Positions 1 to 8,469 of a stretch of DNA of 64,000 nucleotides are shown piece by piece. Both the position numbers and the translations under genes were made by a program. The notes below the pieces were generated by a model. That model made no database searches and was not told the DNA's origin. It was given only the letters and a program-made list of their open reading frames with translations. The DNA is taken from positions 420,387-484,386 of the forward strand of contig NZ_LMPD01000003.1 in the NCBI RefSeq assembly GCF_001424305.1, written 5' to 3'. Within the stretch, counting starts at the first letter, position 1. Each line of letters opens with the position of its first letter. This stretch comes from Pedobacter sp. Leaf176. GTDB lineage: Bacteria; Bacteroidota; Bacteroidia; Sphingobacteriales; Sphingobacteriaceae.

Positions 1-71
1 AACCCTTTGATATGGAAAAATTTAAGTTAATTTTATCCGGGGCTTTAGTCCCGGCTTTTAACATCCTATGA
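1..71 (+). CDS. C-terminal end of an upstream gene (partial)
   Basis: The third reading frame is open from the left edge and ends in TGA at 69-71, giving about 22 residues that end in A-F-N-I-L. Its stop overlaps the xdhC start in an ATGA arrangement, the same tight coupling seen at the following junctions of this operon. That overlap is the main reason to think it is a real gene end; the piece is too short to identify a family. If real, the promoter of the molybdenum-cofactor operon lies left of the window. Confidence 0.45.
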   Translation, partial: PFDMEKFKLILSGALVPAFNIL

Positions 72-1177
72 AAGAAATAGCCGACATCATTGGCGCCTAT
101 AATAGCGCCCTTAAAGAAAATCGCAAAGCAGCACTGGCAACCGTGGTTAAAGTAGAAGGATCTTCTTACCGGAGGCCTGGCGCCCGAATGCTCGTAACTG
201 ATGACGGTATGTTAACCGGTGCCATTAGCGGTGGCTGTCTGGAGGGCGACGCACTTCGTAAAGCGCTTTCGGCAATCCATCAAGGGGAAAACAAACTCGT
301 AACCTACGATACAACGGATGAAGATGATGCCAAGTTTGGCGTTCAATTGGGTTGTAACGGCATCGTTTATATTCTTTTCGAACCCATTTTCGAGGAAGAT
401 GAGTTTAACCCGATTGAAATGTTAAAATCAGCAAATGCGAAAAGAGAAAATTGTGTAATCGCAACTTTATTCTCGCTTGAAAACAAAAAGCAGCCAGGCA
501 CAGTAATGCTATTCCGGGAGCAGGAATGGCTTGAAAAAATTACAGATGAAATTTCAGGATCAGTTAAAAATGATGCTTTCGATGTACTGAAATTAAAGCT
601 ATCCAGATTCGAGAATTATACTCTAGGAGAAGATGATTTCGAAGCTTTTCTCGAATTTATCACCCCTCCTGTTCAACTGATTATCGCCGGCGCCGGGAAC
701 GATGCACAACCATTAGCTGAAATGGCTCATATTTTAGGCTGGGAAGTTATTGTAGCCGATGGACGTCAGACGCATTGTTCATTTCAAAGGTTTCCAAATG
801 CCAGGCAGGTTTTAATTGCAAAACCCGACCAGCTTCTTTCAAAGATTGAAATTGACGGCCAGACTGCTTTCGTGCTCATGACACACAATTACAACTATGA
901 TGCGGCACTTTTAAACCTGCTTTTAGATACAAACGCACCTTACATTGGCAGCCTTGGACCGAAAAAGAAATTAATCAGAATGCTGGAAGAACTCAATAAA
1001 ACTGACCAGGAATATCGAATTCATGGCCCGATTGGTTTAGACATTGGCGCAGAAACTGCCGAAGAAATTGCTGTATCCATCATCGCTGAAATTAAGGCTG
1101 TGTTTTCAGGTGCATCAGCAGGCATGCTAAAGGAAAAGAAAAATCCGATACATTTTTACGATTTAAAGCGGAATTAA
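68..1177 (+). CDS. xdhC: XdhC/CoxI family molybdenum cofactor chaperone
   Basis: 369 aa. The N-terminal XdhC/CoxI domain (about residues 10-85) has the family segment V-E-G-S-S-Y-R-R-P-G-A-R-M followed by G-A-I-S-G-G-C-L-E-G-D. A Rossmann-type XdhC domain starts near residue 203 (I-I-A-G-A-G-N-D). Family members bind molybdopterin and help insert sulfurated Moco into xanthine-dehydrogenase-type enzymes. The gene opens the visible Moco operon and its TAA overlaps the mocA ATG by one base. No xanthine dehydrogenase is in the window, so its client enzyme must lie elsewhere, or the protein serves general Moco handling here. Confidence 0.88.
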   Translation: MKEIADIIGAYNSALKENRKAALATVVKVEGSSYRRPGARMLVTDDGMLTGAISGGCLEGDALRKALSAIHQGENKLVTYDTTDEDDAKFGVQLGCNGIVYILFEPIFEEDEFNPIEMLKSANAKRENCVIATLFSLENKKQPGTVMLFREQEWLEKITDEISGSVKNDAFDVLKLKLSRFENYTLGEDDFEAFLEFITPPVQLIIAGAGNDAQPLAEMAHILGWEVIVADGRQTHCSFQRFPNARQVLIAKPDQLLSKIEIDGQTAFVLMTHNYNYDAALLNLLLDTNAPYIGSLGPKKKLIRMLEELNKTDQEYRIHGPIGLDIGAETAEEIAVSIIAEIKAVFSGASAGMLKEKKNPIHFYDLKRN

Positions 1178-1764
1178 TGAGTACAGCAATTGTTATCTTA
1201 GCTGCAGGCGATTCAAGCAGAATGGGAAGACCAAAGCAGTTGCTAAAATTTAACGGACAAACTTTGTTGAATATAGTGATAATAGAATCGCTGAAAACAA
1301 TATTCAGGCCGGTAGTTGTTGTACTCGGCGCCTATGCAGTAGAAATACAGCAAGCGTCAGCAAATCCGGATGTGATTTACAGCGTTAATAAAGATTGGGA
1401 AAACGGGATGTCATCAAGTATTTCTTTGGGATTGAAAGTAGCGCTGGAGAACAATCCGAAAATTGAGGATGTAATTATAACAGTAGCCGACCAGGCTCAT
1501 ATTTCATGGGAAATATTTGAAGAACTACGAAGCAAACAGGAAAAGTCGCAAAAAAATATTGTGGCTTCAGCTTATGCGCAAACAACAGGCACGCCTGCAT
1601 TGTTCAATAAAAAGTATTTCGAAGAATTACTAACCTTGAATGGTGCGAAAGGTGCTAAAAGTTTAATAAAACAATATGTTGAAGACACTACAACTATCCC
1701 TTTTGAATTGGGACATATTGATATCGACACAGAAACAGACTATAATAATTTAATAAACAATTAA
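1177..1764 (+). CDS. mocA: Molybdenum cofactor cytidylyltransferase-like NTP transferase
   Basis: 195 aa MobA-like nucleotidyltransferase. The N-terminus has the NTP-binding signature L-A-A-G-x-S-S-R-M-G-R-P-K-Q-L-L, in which R-P-K-Q is typical of MocA/CTP-type members; guanylyl-type MobA has G-x-D-K instead. V-A-D-Q near residue 107 matches the metal-binding aspartate region. MocA makes molybdopterin cytosine dinucleotide, the form used by xanthine-dehydrogenase-like enzymes, which agrees with the xdhC neighbour. It is joined to both neighbours by one-base TAATG overlaps. A separate guanylyl-type MobA gene lies at 18787-19371. Confidence 0.82.
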   Translation: MSTAIVILAAGDSSRMGRPKQLLKFNGQTLLNIVIIESLKTIFRPVVVVLGAYAVEIQQASANPDVIYSVNKDWENGMSSSISLGLKVALENNPKIEDVIITVADQAHISWEIFEELRSKQEKSQKNIVASAYAQTTGTPALFNKKYFEELLTLNGAKGAKSLIKQYVEDTTTIPFELGHIDIDTETDYNNLINN

Positions 1765-2744
1765 TGATAGCGGATTCGTTTGGAAGAGTGCATGATTATT
1801 TGCGAATATCATTAACCGATAATTGCAATTTCCGTTGCTTTTATTGCATGCCCGAAGAGGACTACGATTTTACTCCGGCATCCAGATTGATGCAACCTAA
1901 CGAGGTTTTGGCTCTGGCAAGCACTTTTGTGGAACAGGGTGTAAAGAAAATCCGTTTGACCGGCGGCGAACCATTGGTTCGTAAAGATGCAGCAGAAATT
2001 ATTTTAGCCCTCGGCAAACTTCCCGTTGAACTGGTTATTACAACCAACGGAACAAGAATTGCAGAAATGCTGCCTGTTTTAATTGAAGCCGGAATTAAAT
2101 CTGTCAACATCAGCCTGGATACTTTACAGCCAGAGAAATTCTTCATGATTACCAGGCGGGATGTTTTTCATCAGATAAGAAGCAACATCGAATTATTATT
2201 GCAGCACAAGATTGCTGTAAAAATAAATATGGTGGTGATGAAAGGACTTAACGATGGTGAAATAAAAGATTTTATCGATTGGACAAAACACAATCCAGTT
2301 CAAATCAGGTTTATCGAATTTATGCCTTTTGCCGGCAACAAATGGACCAGCAATAAAATGTTTTCTCTTGAAGAAATATTGGCTGTGGTAGAAAAATATT
2401 TTGTGGTTTTGCCTGTAAAATCGGCGCCTAACGATACAGCGAAAAGCTTTATGATTCCCGGACACGAAGGTTCGTTTGCCATCATCAGCACCATGACGGC
2501 CCCGTTCTGCAGCACCTGCAACCGAATGCGGTTAACCGCAGATGGCAAAATAAAAAACTGCCTGTTTTCTGATGGTGAAACTGATTTACTAACCGCACTC
2601 AGAAATAATGAAGACGTACTTCCGCTGATAAAGGCTTCGATCTGGAGCAAGAAAAAAGAACTGGGCGGACAGCTTCTAACCAACTTCGAAAACATTGATG
2701 CAGATGCCATCAAAAACAGGAGCATGATTACCATTGGAGGATAA
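1764..2744 (+). CDS. moaA: GTP 3',8-cyclase MoaA
   Basis: 326 aa radical-SAM enzyme for the first step of molybdopterin synthesis, GTP to 3',8-cH2GTP. The N-terminal cluster cysteines are C21, C25 and C28 (C-x3-C-x2-C), followed by the SAM-binding L-T-G-G-E-P-L. The second cluster is at C249, C252 and C266. The protein ends in G-G, the C-terminal diglycine needed for MoaA activity in characterised members. Length is normal. The start overlaps the mocA stop by one base; moeA follows after 3 bases. Confidence 0.95.
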   Translation: MIADSFGRVHDYLRISLTDNCNFRCFYCMPEEDYDFTPASRLMQPNEVLALASTFVEQGVKKIRLTGGEPLVRKDAAEIILALGKLPVELVITTNGTRIAEMLPVLIEAGIKSVNISLDTLQPEKFFMITRRDVFHQIRSNIELLLQHKIAVKINMVVMKGLNDGEIKDFIDWTKHNPVQIRFIEFMPFAGNKWTSNKMFSLEEILAVVEKYFVVLPVKSAPNDTAKSFMIPGHEGSFAIISTMTAPFCSTCNRMRLTADGKIKNCLFSDGETDLLTALRNNEDVLPLIKASIWSKKKELGGQLLTNFENIDADAIKNRSMITIGG

Positions 2745-2747
2745 AAA

Positions 2748-3920
2748 ATGATTGGTGTTGAGGAAGCCAAAAAACTGATAAGTGAAAATATTTCACCTTT
2801 GAAATCCAGGTTGAAGCCGCTGGAGGCATCTTCAGAACACATTCTTGCTCAGGATGTATCCGGTGCTTACGATATCCCGGCTTTTCGCCAATCTTCTATG
2901 GATGGCTACGCCATTATTTTCGATGACAAGGACAAGGAACTTGATTTAGTTGGAGAAATGGCGGCCGGAACTGCAAATCAGTTTATATTGAAAAATGGTC
3001 AGACCAGCAGAATATTTACGGGTGCGCCACTTCCTGAAGGCGCAGATACCGTTGTAATGCAGGAACGAACCATCAAAAATGGAAATCAAATAAGTTTCAG
3101 CGACGACAAATTGATTTCAGGTTCCAACGTTCGGAAGGTGGGTTCAGAAATTCGTTCAGGTGAACTGGCCATGCAAAAAGGAGATTTACTTACACCTGCT
3201 GCAATGGCTTTTCTGGCGGGAATTGGAATCAGCGAGGTTGAGGTTTATCCCATGCCTAGGGTTGCAATTATCCTTACGGGAAATGAGTTGCAACAGCCCG
3301 GCTTGCCGCTAAACTTCGGTCAGGTTTACGAATCAAACTCCTATTCGCTTTCAGCAGCGCTAAAAAAAGAAGGTATTCACGACATAGAAATTTTAAAAGC
3401 GGAAGATACTTTGGAAATACTTACTGAAGTATTAAAGTCAGCACTCGAAAATAATGATGTTGTATTGTTAACTGGCGGTGTTAGTGTGGGCGATTATGAT
3501 TTTGTAATCAAGGCTGCTGGAGATTGCGGTGTAAAGCAAATTTTCCACAAGGTGAAACAGAAACCAGGAAAACCTTTATTTTTTGGAAAACAAAAGGATA
3601 AAGTTATTTTTGGCTTGCCGGGAAATCCGTCGTCAGTACTCAATTGCTACTATAATTATGTTGTTCCAGCGGTTAAAATGCTGTCGAATAAGCAAAACAG
3701 TATATTGGAAATTAGTGCCGAACTAACGCACAACTATACCAAACCTAAAGGTCTGACACATTTTTTAAAAGGCAATTATAAAGATGGAAAAGCAACACCA
3801 CTAGGTGCCCAGGAATCTTACCGTTTGAGTTCTTTTGCGCAGGCAAATTGCCTGATTCAATTAAATGAAGAAGATGAAAATTTTACTACAGGCAAAATTG
3901 TAAATGTAATTTTAATTTAG
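2748..3920 (+). CDS. moeA: Molybdopterin molybdotransferase MoeA
   Basis: 390 aa, inserts molybdate into adenylylated molybdopterin. Visible family segments are R-Q-S-S-M-D-G-Y-A near residue 47, F-T-G-A-P-L-P-E-G-A-D-T near 90, the MoCF-binding stretch L-T-G-G-V-S-V-G-D-Y-D near 242, and G-L-P-G-N-P-S-S-V near 294. Domain order and length match bacterial MoeA. It lies between moaA and moaD in one operon; 15 bases separate it from moaD. Confidence 0.95.
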   Translation: MIGVEEAKKLISENISPLKSRLKPLEASSEHILAQDVSGAYDIPAFRQSSMDGYAIIFDDKDKELDLVGEMAAGTANQFILKNGQTSRIFTGAPLPEGADTVVMQERTIKNGNQISFSDDKLISGSNVRKVGSEIRSGELAMQKGDLLTPAAMAFLAGIGISEVEVYPMPRVAIILTGNELQQPGLPLNFGQVYESNSYSLSAALKKEGIHDIEILKAEDTLEILTEVLKSALENNDVVLLTGGVSVGDYDFVIKAAGDCGVKQIFHKVKQKPGKPLFFGKQKDKVIFGLPGNPSSVLNCYYNYVVPAVKMLSNKQNSILEISAELTHNYTKPKGLTHFLKGNYKDGKATPLGAQESYRLSSFAQANCLIQLNEEDENFTTGKIVNVILI

Positions 3921-3935
3921 ATTTTAGATCAAAAA

Positions 3936-4169
3936 ATGCAAATAGAATTAATCAGTTTTGGAAAGATTTCAGACTTCATCAGCAATCAAATTCTTGAAAT
4001 TGAAGGAATTGAAACTACGGATGATTTGAAAAAACACCTGGAAAAAAATTTCCCTGGTCTCGCTGATATCAAATATAAATTAGCATTGAATAAAAACCTG
4101 GTTCAGCAAAACAGCGAGATTAAAAACAGAGACAGCATTGCCATAATGCCGCCATTTTCCGGAGGATAA
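3936..4169 (+). CDS. moaD: Molybdopterin synthase small subunit MoaD
   Basis: 77 aa ubiquitin-fold protein. It ends in P-P-F-S-G-G; the terminal Gly-Gly is the site that is adenylylated by MoeB and then carries the thiocarboxylate sulfur. Length is typical. The next gene, the MoeB-like activator, starts one base after its stop, and moaE follows that, so carrier, activator and large subunit are co-transcribed. Confidence 0.93.
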   Translation: MQIELISFGKISDFISNQILEIEGIETTDDLKKHLEKNFPGLADIKYKLALNKNLVQQNSEIKNRDSIAIMPPFSGG

Positions 4170-4170
4170 A

Positions 4171-5277
4171 ATGAATACGGAACGATATCAAAGGCAAATC
4201 ATCTTAAAGGGTTTTGGCATGGAGGGGCAAGAACGTCTTACTATGGCGAAAATTCTGGTTATCGGAGCCGGCGGTTTAGGCTGTCCTGCCTTGCAATATC
4301 TGGTTGCCGCGGGTGTTGGCTTAATAGGCATTGCAGACCATGATGTTGTCGAGATTTCGAACTTACAGCGGCAGGTTTTGTTTGGATCATCAGATTTAGG
4401 CTTATTGAAAGTTGAAGTCGCAGCGAAACGCCTTAAACAATTGAATCCGGAAGTTAAAATCATCCTTCATCCTGTTTCAATTGATAAACAAAATATACTC
4501 GAAATCATCAGCCACTATGACTTTATATTTGATGGGACCGATAATTTCGAATCCAGATACCTGATTAACGATGCTTGTACACTGCTTAAAAAGCCCCTGA
4601 TTTTTGCAGCCGTTTCAGGCTTTGAAGGTCAGCTGGCTGTTTTCAATGTAGAAGATGAAAGTGGAATAAAAACCAATTACCGTGATTTATTTCCTGTTTC
4701 GCCAGCGACCGGAGAAATCCCAAACTGTTCTGAAAATGGTGTTTTAGGTGTTGTGCCGGGGATTATCGGAACAATGGCAGCGGGCGAAATCATTAAATTG
4801 ATTGCCGGAATCGGGAAGCCTCTGATAAACAAACTGCTCCATTATAACCTGCTGACCCAGGAACAATATGAAATTAATATATCTCCATCTGATGAATACA
4901 AGCAATTGGATTCCAAAGCAGATTTCATGAATCATTACAAAGAAAACACGAGCCAAAGTTACATGGAAATTAATCTGCAGCAAATGAACGAGTTGCGTAA
5001 TCATCCATCAACAGTCATTATCGATGTTCGTGAGCGGCATGAATTTCCTCAATTGGATTCCAATATTTACAAACAAATACCAATGGCAGAATTTGCAGGC
5101 TTTGCATCATCTGAAATTGAACAACAAAACATTATATTAATTTGCCAGCATGGAATAAGAAGTGTAGCCGCAGCCGAAACCTTGCATCAGAAATATGGCG
5201 AAACAAAAAACATATATAGCCTTAAAGGCGGAATTTCCAAATGGCGCCGCCATTTTTTAACAAAACAGCATGAGTGA
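4171..5277 (+). CDS. moeB: MoeB/ThiF-type MoaD adenylyltransferase with C-terminal rhodanese domain
   Basis: 368 aa. The ThiF/MoeB domain (about residues 5-235) has the ATP-binding G-A-G-G-L-G-C-P and the D-N-F-x-x-R-Y segment. A rhodanese domain occupies about 270-365, with the active-site loop C-Q-H-G-I-R-S. Activator and sulfur donor for MoaD are thus on one chain, as in MOCS3/MoeZ proteins. Oddly, the two CxxC pairs that bind structural zinc in E. coli MoeB are absent: the first is T-N-Y-R-D-L-F-P where C-Y-R-C-L-F-P is usual. The stop overlaps moaE by 8 bases. Confidence 0.9.
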   Translation: MNTERYQRQIILKGFGMEGQERLTMAKILVIGAGGLGCPALQYLVAAGVGLIGIADHDVVEISNLQRQVLFGSSDLGLLKVEVAAKRLKQLNPEVKIILHPVSIDKQNILEIISHYDFIFDGTDNFESRYLINDACTLLKKPLIFAAVSGFEGQLAVFNVEDESGIKTNYRDLFPVSPATGEIPNCSENGVLGVVPGIIGTMAAGEIIKLIAGIGKPLINKLLHYNLLTQEQYEINISPSDEYKQLDSKADFMNHYKENTSQSYMEINLQQMNELRNHPSTVIIDVRERHEFPQLDSNIYKQIPMAEFAGFASSEIEQQNIILICQHGIRSVAAAETLHQKYGETKNIYSLKGGISKWRRHFLTKQHE

Positions 5278-5713
5278 AAAAAAAATCAAAAACATATTTG
5301 TAACCGGATCAATCGCACCTGAGTTTATTGCAAAAAGCATCAGTAACCACAGCCCAAAAACAAGTATCGGCGGTCACAGTATTTTTTTAGGCCAGGTACG
5401 GAAAGATGAGGTAGACGGCAAATTGGTTTCTGCAGTTGAATATACCGCCTTTGAAGAATTGGCATTGACCAAGATGCATGAAATAAGGGAGGCTATTTTT
5501 TCTAAATACCCGCTTAGTTGCCTGCATGTTCATCACAGTCTGGGTGACATCAAAGCAGGTGAAATTTGCCTTTTTGTATTCACATCTTCAAAACACAGAA
5601 AACCTGCCATTGAAGCCTGCAATGAATTGGTAGAAAGAATAAAAGCAGAACTCCCGATTTGGGGAAAGGAAATATTTACTGACGAAACACATCAGTGGAA
5701 AGAAAACAGTTAA
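5270..5713 (+). CDS. moaE: Molybdopterin synthase catalytic subunit MoaE
   Basis: 147 aa. Family landmarks are G-G-H-S-I-F-L-G-Q-V-R near residue 34, the H-H-S-L-G-D-I-K-A-G-E segment, H-R-K-P-A-I-E-A-C near 104, and the C-terminal active-site run E-R-I-K-A-E-L-P-I-W-G-K-E with the conserved lysines. With MoaD it converts cyclic pyranopterin monophosphate to molybdopterin. It overlaps the moeB end by 8 bases; one base separates it from the moaC-moaB fusion gene. Confidence 0.93.
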   Translation: MSEKKIKNIFVTGSIAPEFIAKSISNHSPKTSIGGHSIFLGQVRKDEVDGKLVSAVEYTAFEELALTKMHEIREAIFSKYPLSCLHVHHSLGDIKAGEICLFVFTSSKHRKPAIEACNELVERIKAELPIWGKEIFTDETHQWKENS

Positions 5714-5714
5714 C

Positions 5715-6623
5715 ATGGTAAACATTACAAAGAAATCCAATACTTTAAGAAAAGCAATTGCCAGCGCAACACTATGTGTTTCCAAACAGGAAACGATTGA
5801 TGCCGTAGTGCAAAGAAAAGTGCCCAAAGGCGATGTTTTTGAATTTGCAAGGGCGGCAGGTTTATTTGGAGTGAAAAGAACAAGTGATGTAATTCCTGAC
5901 TGCCATCCACTTCCTGTTGAATACACTTCGATAACCTTCGAAATCAGCGGATTGGAAATAAATATTCTTGTTGAAGTACATACGATTTACAAAACAGGCG
6001 TAGAAGTTGAGGCCATGCATGGTGCCTCCGTTACGGCTTTAACGATGTACGATATGCTGAAACCCATTGATAAAGGTATCGAAATCAGAAACATTAAGTT
6101 ACTCGAAAAATCAGGTGGGAAATCAGACTTAAAAAACAAACAGTTTCCCGAACTTAAAGCAGCAGTTGTGGTGTGCTCGGATTCTGTTTTTGAAAAACAA
6201 AGTGAAGACTACTCAGGAAAGGCTGTTATTTCAAGACTGGAACAATTAGGGATAGAAACCCTGAAATACGACGTCGTTCCCGATGAGATTGAATCAATAA
6301 AAAGTAAGGCTTTGCAATTATCCGGAAGCGAACATCAGCTTTTAATTTTTACAGGTGGTACTGGCTTGTCGCCACGTGATGTTACGCCCGAGGCCATTTC
6401 ACCACTTCTTAATAGAACAATTGACGGCATTATGGAAACAGCAAGACGTTATGGCCAGGAACGGATGCCCTATGCCATGCTGTCAAGAGGTGTTGCAGGT
6501 TTCATTGGTGAAACACTTGTGATAACATTGCCGGGCTCAAAAAATGGCGTTGAAGAAACAATGGATGCTTTATTCCCTCAGGTACTCCATCTGTTCAAAA
6601 TCAATAAAGGTCAAAAACATTGA
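5715..6623 (+). CDS. moaCB: Bifunctional MoaC-MoaB fusion (cyclic pyranopterin monophosphate synthase / molybdopterin adenylyltransferase)
   Basis: 302 aa fusion. Residues 1-140 are MoaC, with D-V-F-E-F-A-R-A-A-G, C-H-P-L-P-V and the V-E-V-E-A-M-H-G-A-S-V-T-A-L-T-M-Y-D active-site run. Residues about 148-297 are MoaB/MogA, with F-T-G-G-T-G-L-S-P-R-D-V-T-P-E-A. The chain can thus supply an early step and the adenylylation that precedes MoeA. The fusion type is known in Bacteroidota. It is the last core Moco gene; the MOSC gene follows 12 bases later. Confidence 0.93.
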   Translation: MVNITKKSNTLRKAIASATLCVSKQETIDAVVQRKVPKGDVFEFARAAGLFGVKRTSDVIPDCHPLPVEYTSITFEISGLEINILVEVHTIYKTGVEVEAMHGASVTALTMYDMLKPIDKGIEIRNIKLLEKSGGKSDLKNKQFPELKAAVVVCSDSVFEKQSEDYSGKAVISRLEQLGIETLKYDVVPDEIESIKSKALQLSGSEHQLLIFTGGTGLSPRDVTPEAISPLLNRTIDGIMETARRYGQERMPYAMLSRGVAGFIGETLVITLPGSKNGVEETMDALFPQVLHLFKINKGQKH

Positions 6624-6635
6624 TATCTTTAGCAC

Positions 6636-7463
6636 ATGAGTAAGTTAGTCGTTTCAGGCATCTATGTTTATCCAATCAAATCTCTTGGAGGAATAAGCTT
6701 AAGCGAATCTCTGGTTGAAGAAAAAGGCCTGCAGTACGATAGAAGATGGGTCTTAACAGATGATACGGGTTTATTTATTACCCAACGGAAATATCCCCTG
6801 CTATCTCTGCTGCAGGTTAGCATCTCTGATGATGTAGTTACTGTTTTCCATAAAGAAAATCCAAAGCAAAAAATTTCCTTCGGTATTAGCCAACAAATCG
6901 GCGAACAGATCCCGGTTACAATATGGGATGACCTGACCAAAGGCATTGAGGTTGATGCGGAGGTGAGCAAATGGTTTTCCGATTATATGAATATGGAAGT
7001 AAAGCTCTTGCGGATGCCAGAGCAAGAACGCAGAAATGTAGATTCAAGGTATGCCGGCAATGATGAAATTGTGAGTTTTGCTGATGGTTATCCTTGTCTG
7101 ATAATCGGGCAATCATCCCTTGATGAACTCAATACGAAACTCGAAAAACCAATTTTAATGGATCGCTTTCGTCCAAATATTGTGTTTACCGGAGGCGAAC
7201 CGCATGCTGAAGATGGCATTAGCGAATTCGAAATCGATAAAATTTCATTCTCAGCCGTTAAACCCTGCGCCAGGTGCGTTTTAGTTACAGTTGACCAGCA
7301 GCACGGTACTAAAAGCCCGGAACCTTTGAAAACATTGGCCAAATACAGAACGTTGAACAATAAGATAATGTTTGGGCAAAACCTCATTCACAAGGGTTCA
7401 GGCTCCATTAAAATTGGAGCAGAAATAAAAATTAAGTCTACAAAAGAAAAAATTTTTAGCTAA
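6636..7463 (+). CDS. MOSC domain protein, YcbX/mARC-like
   Basis: 275 aa with the MOSC N-terminal beta-barrel (G-I-Y-V-Y-P-I-K-S-L-G-G) and a C-terminal MOSC domain. The segment K-P-C-A-R-C-V-L-V-T-V-D holds the cysteine that in mARC/YcbX enzymes coordinates molybdenum, and the protein ends with M-F-G-Q-N. Such enzymes reduce N-hydroxylated substrates with a Moco cofactor. It lacks the C-terminal [2Fe-2S] ferredoxin domain of E. coli YcbX, so electrons would come from a separate protein. It is last in the Moco operon and converges on cobA with a 6-base gap. Confidence 0.85.
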   Translation: MSKLVVSGIYVYPIKSLGGISLSESLVEEKGLQYDRRWVLTDDTGLFITQRKYPLLSLLQVSISDDVVTVFHKENPKQKISFGISQQIGEQIPVTIWDDLTKGIEVDAEVSKWFSDYMNMEVKLLRMPEQERRNVDSRYAGNDEIVSFADGYPCLIIGQSSLDELNTKLEKPILMDRFRPNIVFTGGEPHAEDGISEFEIDKISFSAVKPCARCVLVTVDQQHGTKSPEPLKTLAKYRTLNNKIMFGQNLIHKGSGSIKIGAEIKIKSTKEKIFS

Positions 7464-7469
7464 CCTATT

Positions 7470-8252
7470 TTAAGCACTAAACCTCACTGGCTTCATCTTC
7501 TGGTAATATTGCTGTCCGGACATAATTTCTCTTGCTTTAACAACATCCCCTATTATGATAATTGCAGGAAAAGCTAAACCTTCTCTTAACGCCATCTCCT
7601 GAAGGTCTTTTACCTCACACTTACCCTGTCTTTGTTGTGGTAGTGTGGCATGTTGTATAATTGCCGCAGGCGTATCACCCAAACCAGCCATTTTATATGC
7701 CGTTGATATCTCTGCAAGTTTTTTCATTCCCATATAGATAACTACTGTTGCCGATGTTTGCATGGCACAAGCCAAATCTTTAGATAAGCTGCCATCCTTC
7801 TTCGTTCCGGTGATAATCCATACGCTTTCACTGATACCGCGATGCGTTAAGGGAACATCGATAAAACCAGAACCTTGCATACTGCTGATGCCGGGAATAT
7901 ATTTAGAAGTTATTCCATGTGTCTCTGCATACAACAGTTCTTCAAATCCTCTGCCAAAAATAAATGGGTCGCCGCCCTTTAAACGAACAACAACTTTATG
8001 ACTTTTGGCATATTTAACGATTAATTCGTTAATTCTTTCTTGTGGCGTGCAGTTTTCGTACGGTTTTTTACCTACATAAACCATTTTGCATCTTTCAGGT
8101 GCAATATCCAGCAATTCAGCGTTACTTAAGTTATCATAAAGTATAACTTCAGCTCTTTTTAACACATTATATGCTTTTAAGGTCAATAATTCTGGATCTC
8201 CAGGGCCCGCACCTATTATAAAAAGCCCAAAATCTTCACTTTTTAACTCCAT
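7470..8252 (-). CDS. cobA: Uroporphyrinogen-III C-methyltransferase
   Basis: 260 aa SUMT. Landmarks are G-A-G-P-G-D-P-E-L-L-T-L-K near residue 14, the V-V-R-L-K-G-G-D-P-F-I-F-G-R-G-x-E-E block near 87, and V-P-L-T-H-R-G near 133. It methylates uroporphyrinogen III to precorrin-2, the precursor of siroheme, the prosthetic group of the divergent nirB product. There is no fused CysG-type dehydrogenase/chelatase, so the remaining siroheme steps must be encoded elsewhere. It is transcribed divergently from nirB across an AT-rich 217-bp spacer. Confidence 0.93.
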   Translation of the reverse strand: MELKSEDFGLFIIGAGPGDPELLTLKAYNVLKRAEVILYDNLSNAELLDIAPERCKMVYVGKKPYENCTPQERINELIVKYAKSHKVVVRLKGGDPFIFGRGFEELLYAETHGITSKYIPGISSMQGSGFIDVPLTHRGISESVWIITGTKKDGSLSKDLACAMQTSATVVIYMGMKKLAEISTAYKMAGLGDTPAAIIQHATLPQQRQGKCEVKDLQEMALREGLAFPAIIIIGDVVKAREIMSGQQYYQKMKPVRFSA

Positions 8253-8316
8253 AATTTTAATGATTTAGCTATTTAAATATAAAAGTGATGAAAATTTATT
8301 AAAAATTATAATATTT

Positions 8317-8368
8317 TATGACATAAATCATATTTTTATAAAATTAATTAAACAAATACATATATTTG
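8317..8368 (+). promoter_or_regulatory. nirB promoter region with Crp/Fnr-type operator
   Basis: At 8317-8332 lies TATGA-N6-TCATA, an inverted repeat with the 5-6-5 geometry of Crp/Fnr operators. At 8361-8368 is TATATTTG, a match to the Bacteroidota -7 box TAnnTTTG. At the position expected for a -33 box (19 bp upstream) no TTTG is present. The operator centre lies about 40 bp upstream of the -7 centre, a class II-like place for an activator, which would explain the missing -33. The Fnr-like gene at 19377 is the natural candidate; that link is inference. Confidence 0.5.
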
Positions 8369-8469
8369 AATATCAAAAATCATAAAATATACACAATCAT
8401 TAAAATAAAGCTCACTCAAATCCAATAATTATCCAAAAAACTCCAATTCTTAACAAAACACTTAACGTC

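Noticed and set aside
37..54. Hairpin CCGGG / CCCGG near the left edge as a terminator
   Set aside because: The stem is only 5 bp and an open frame appears to run through it into the xdhC start, so termination there is unlikely.
2300..2842. Long minus-strand frame opposite moaA and moeA
   Set aside because: It lies entirely opposite two well-supported genes and its translation has no recognisable family features.
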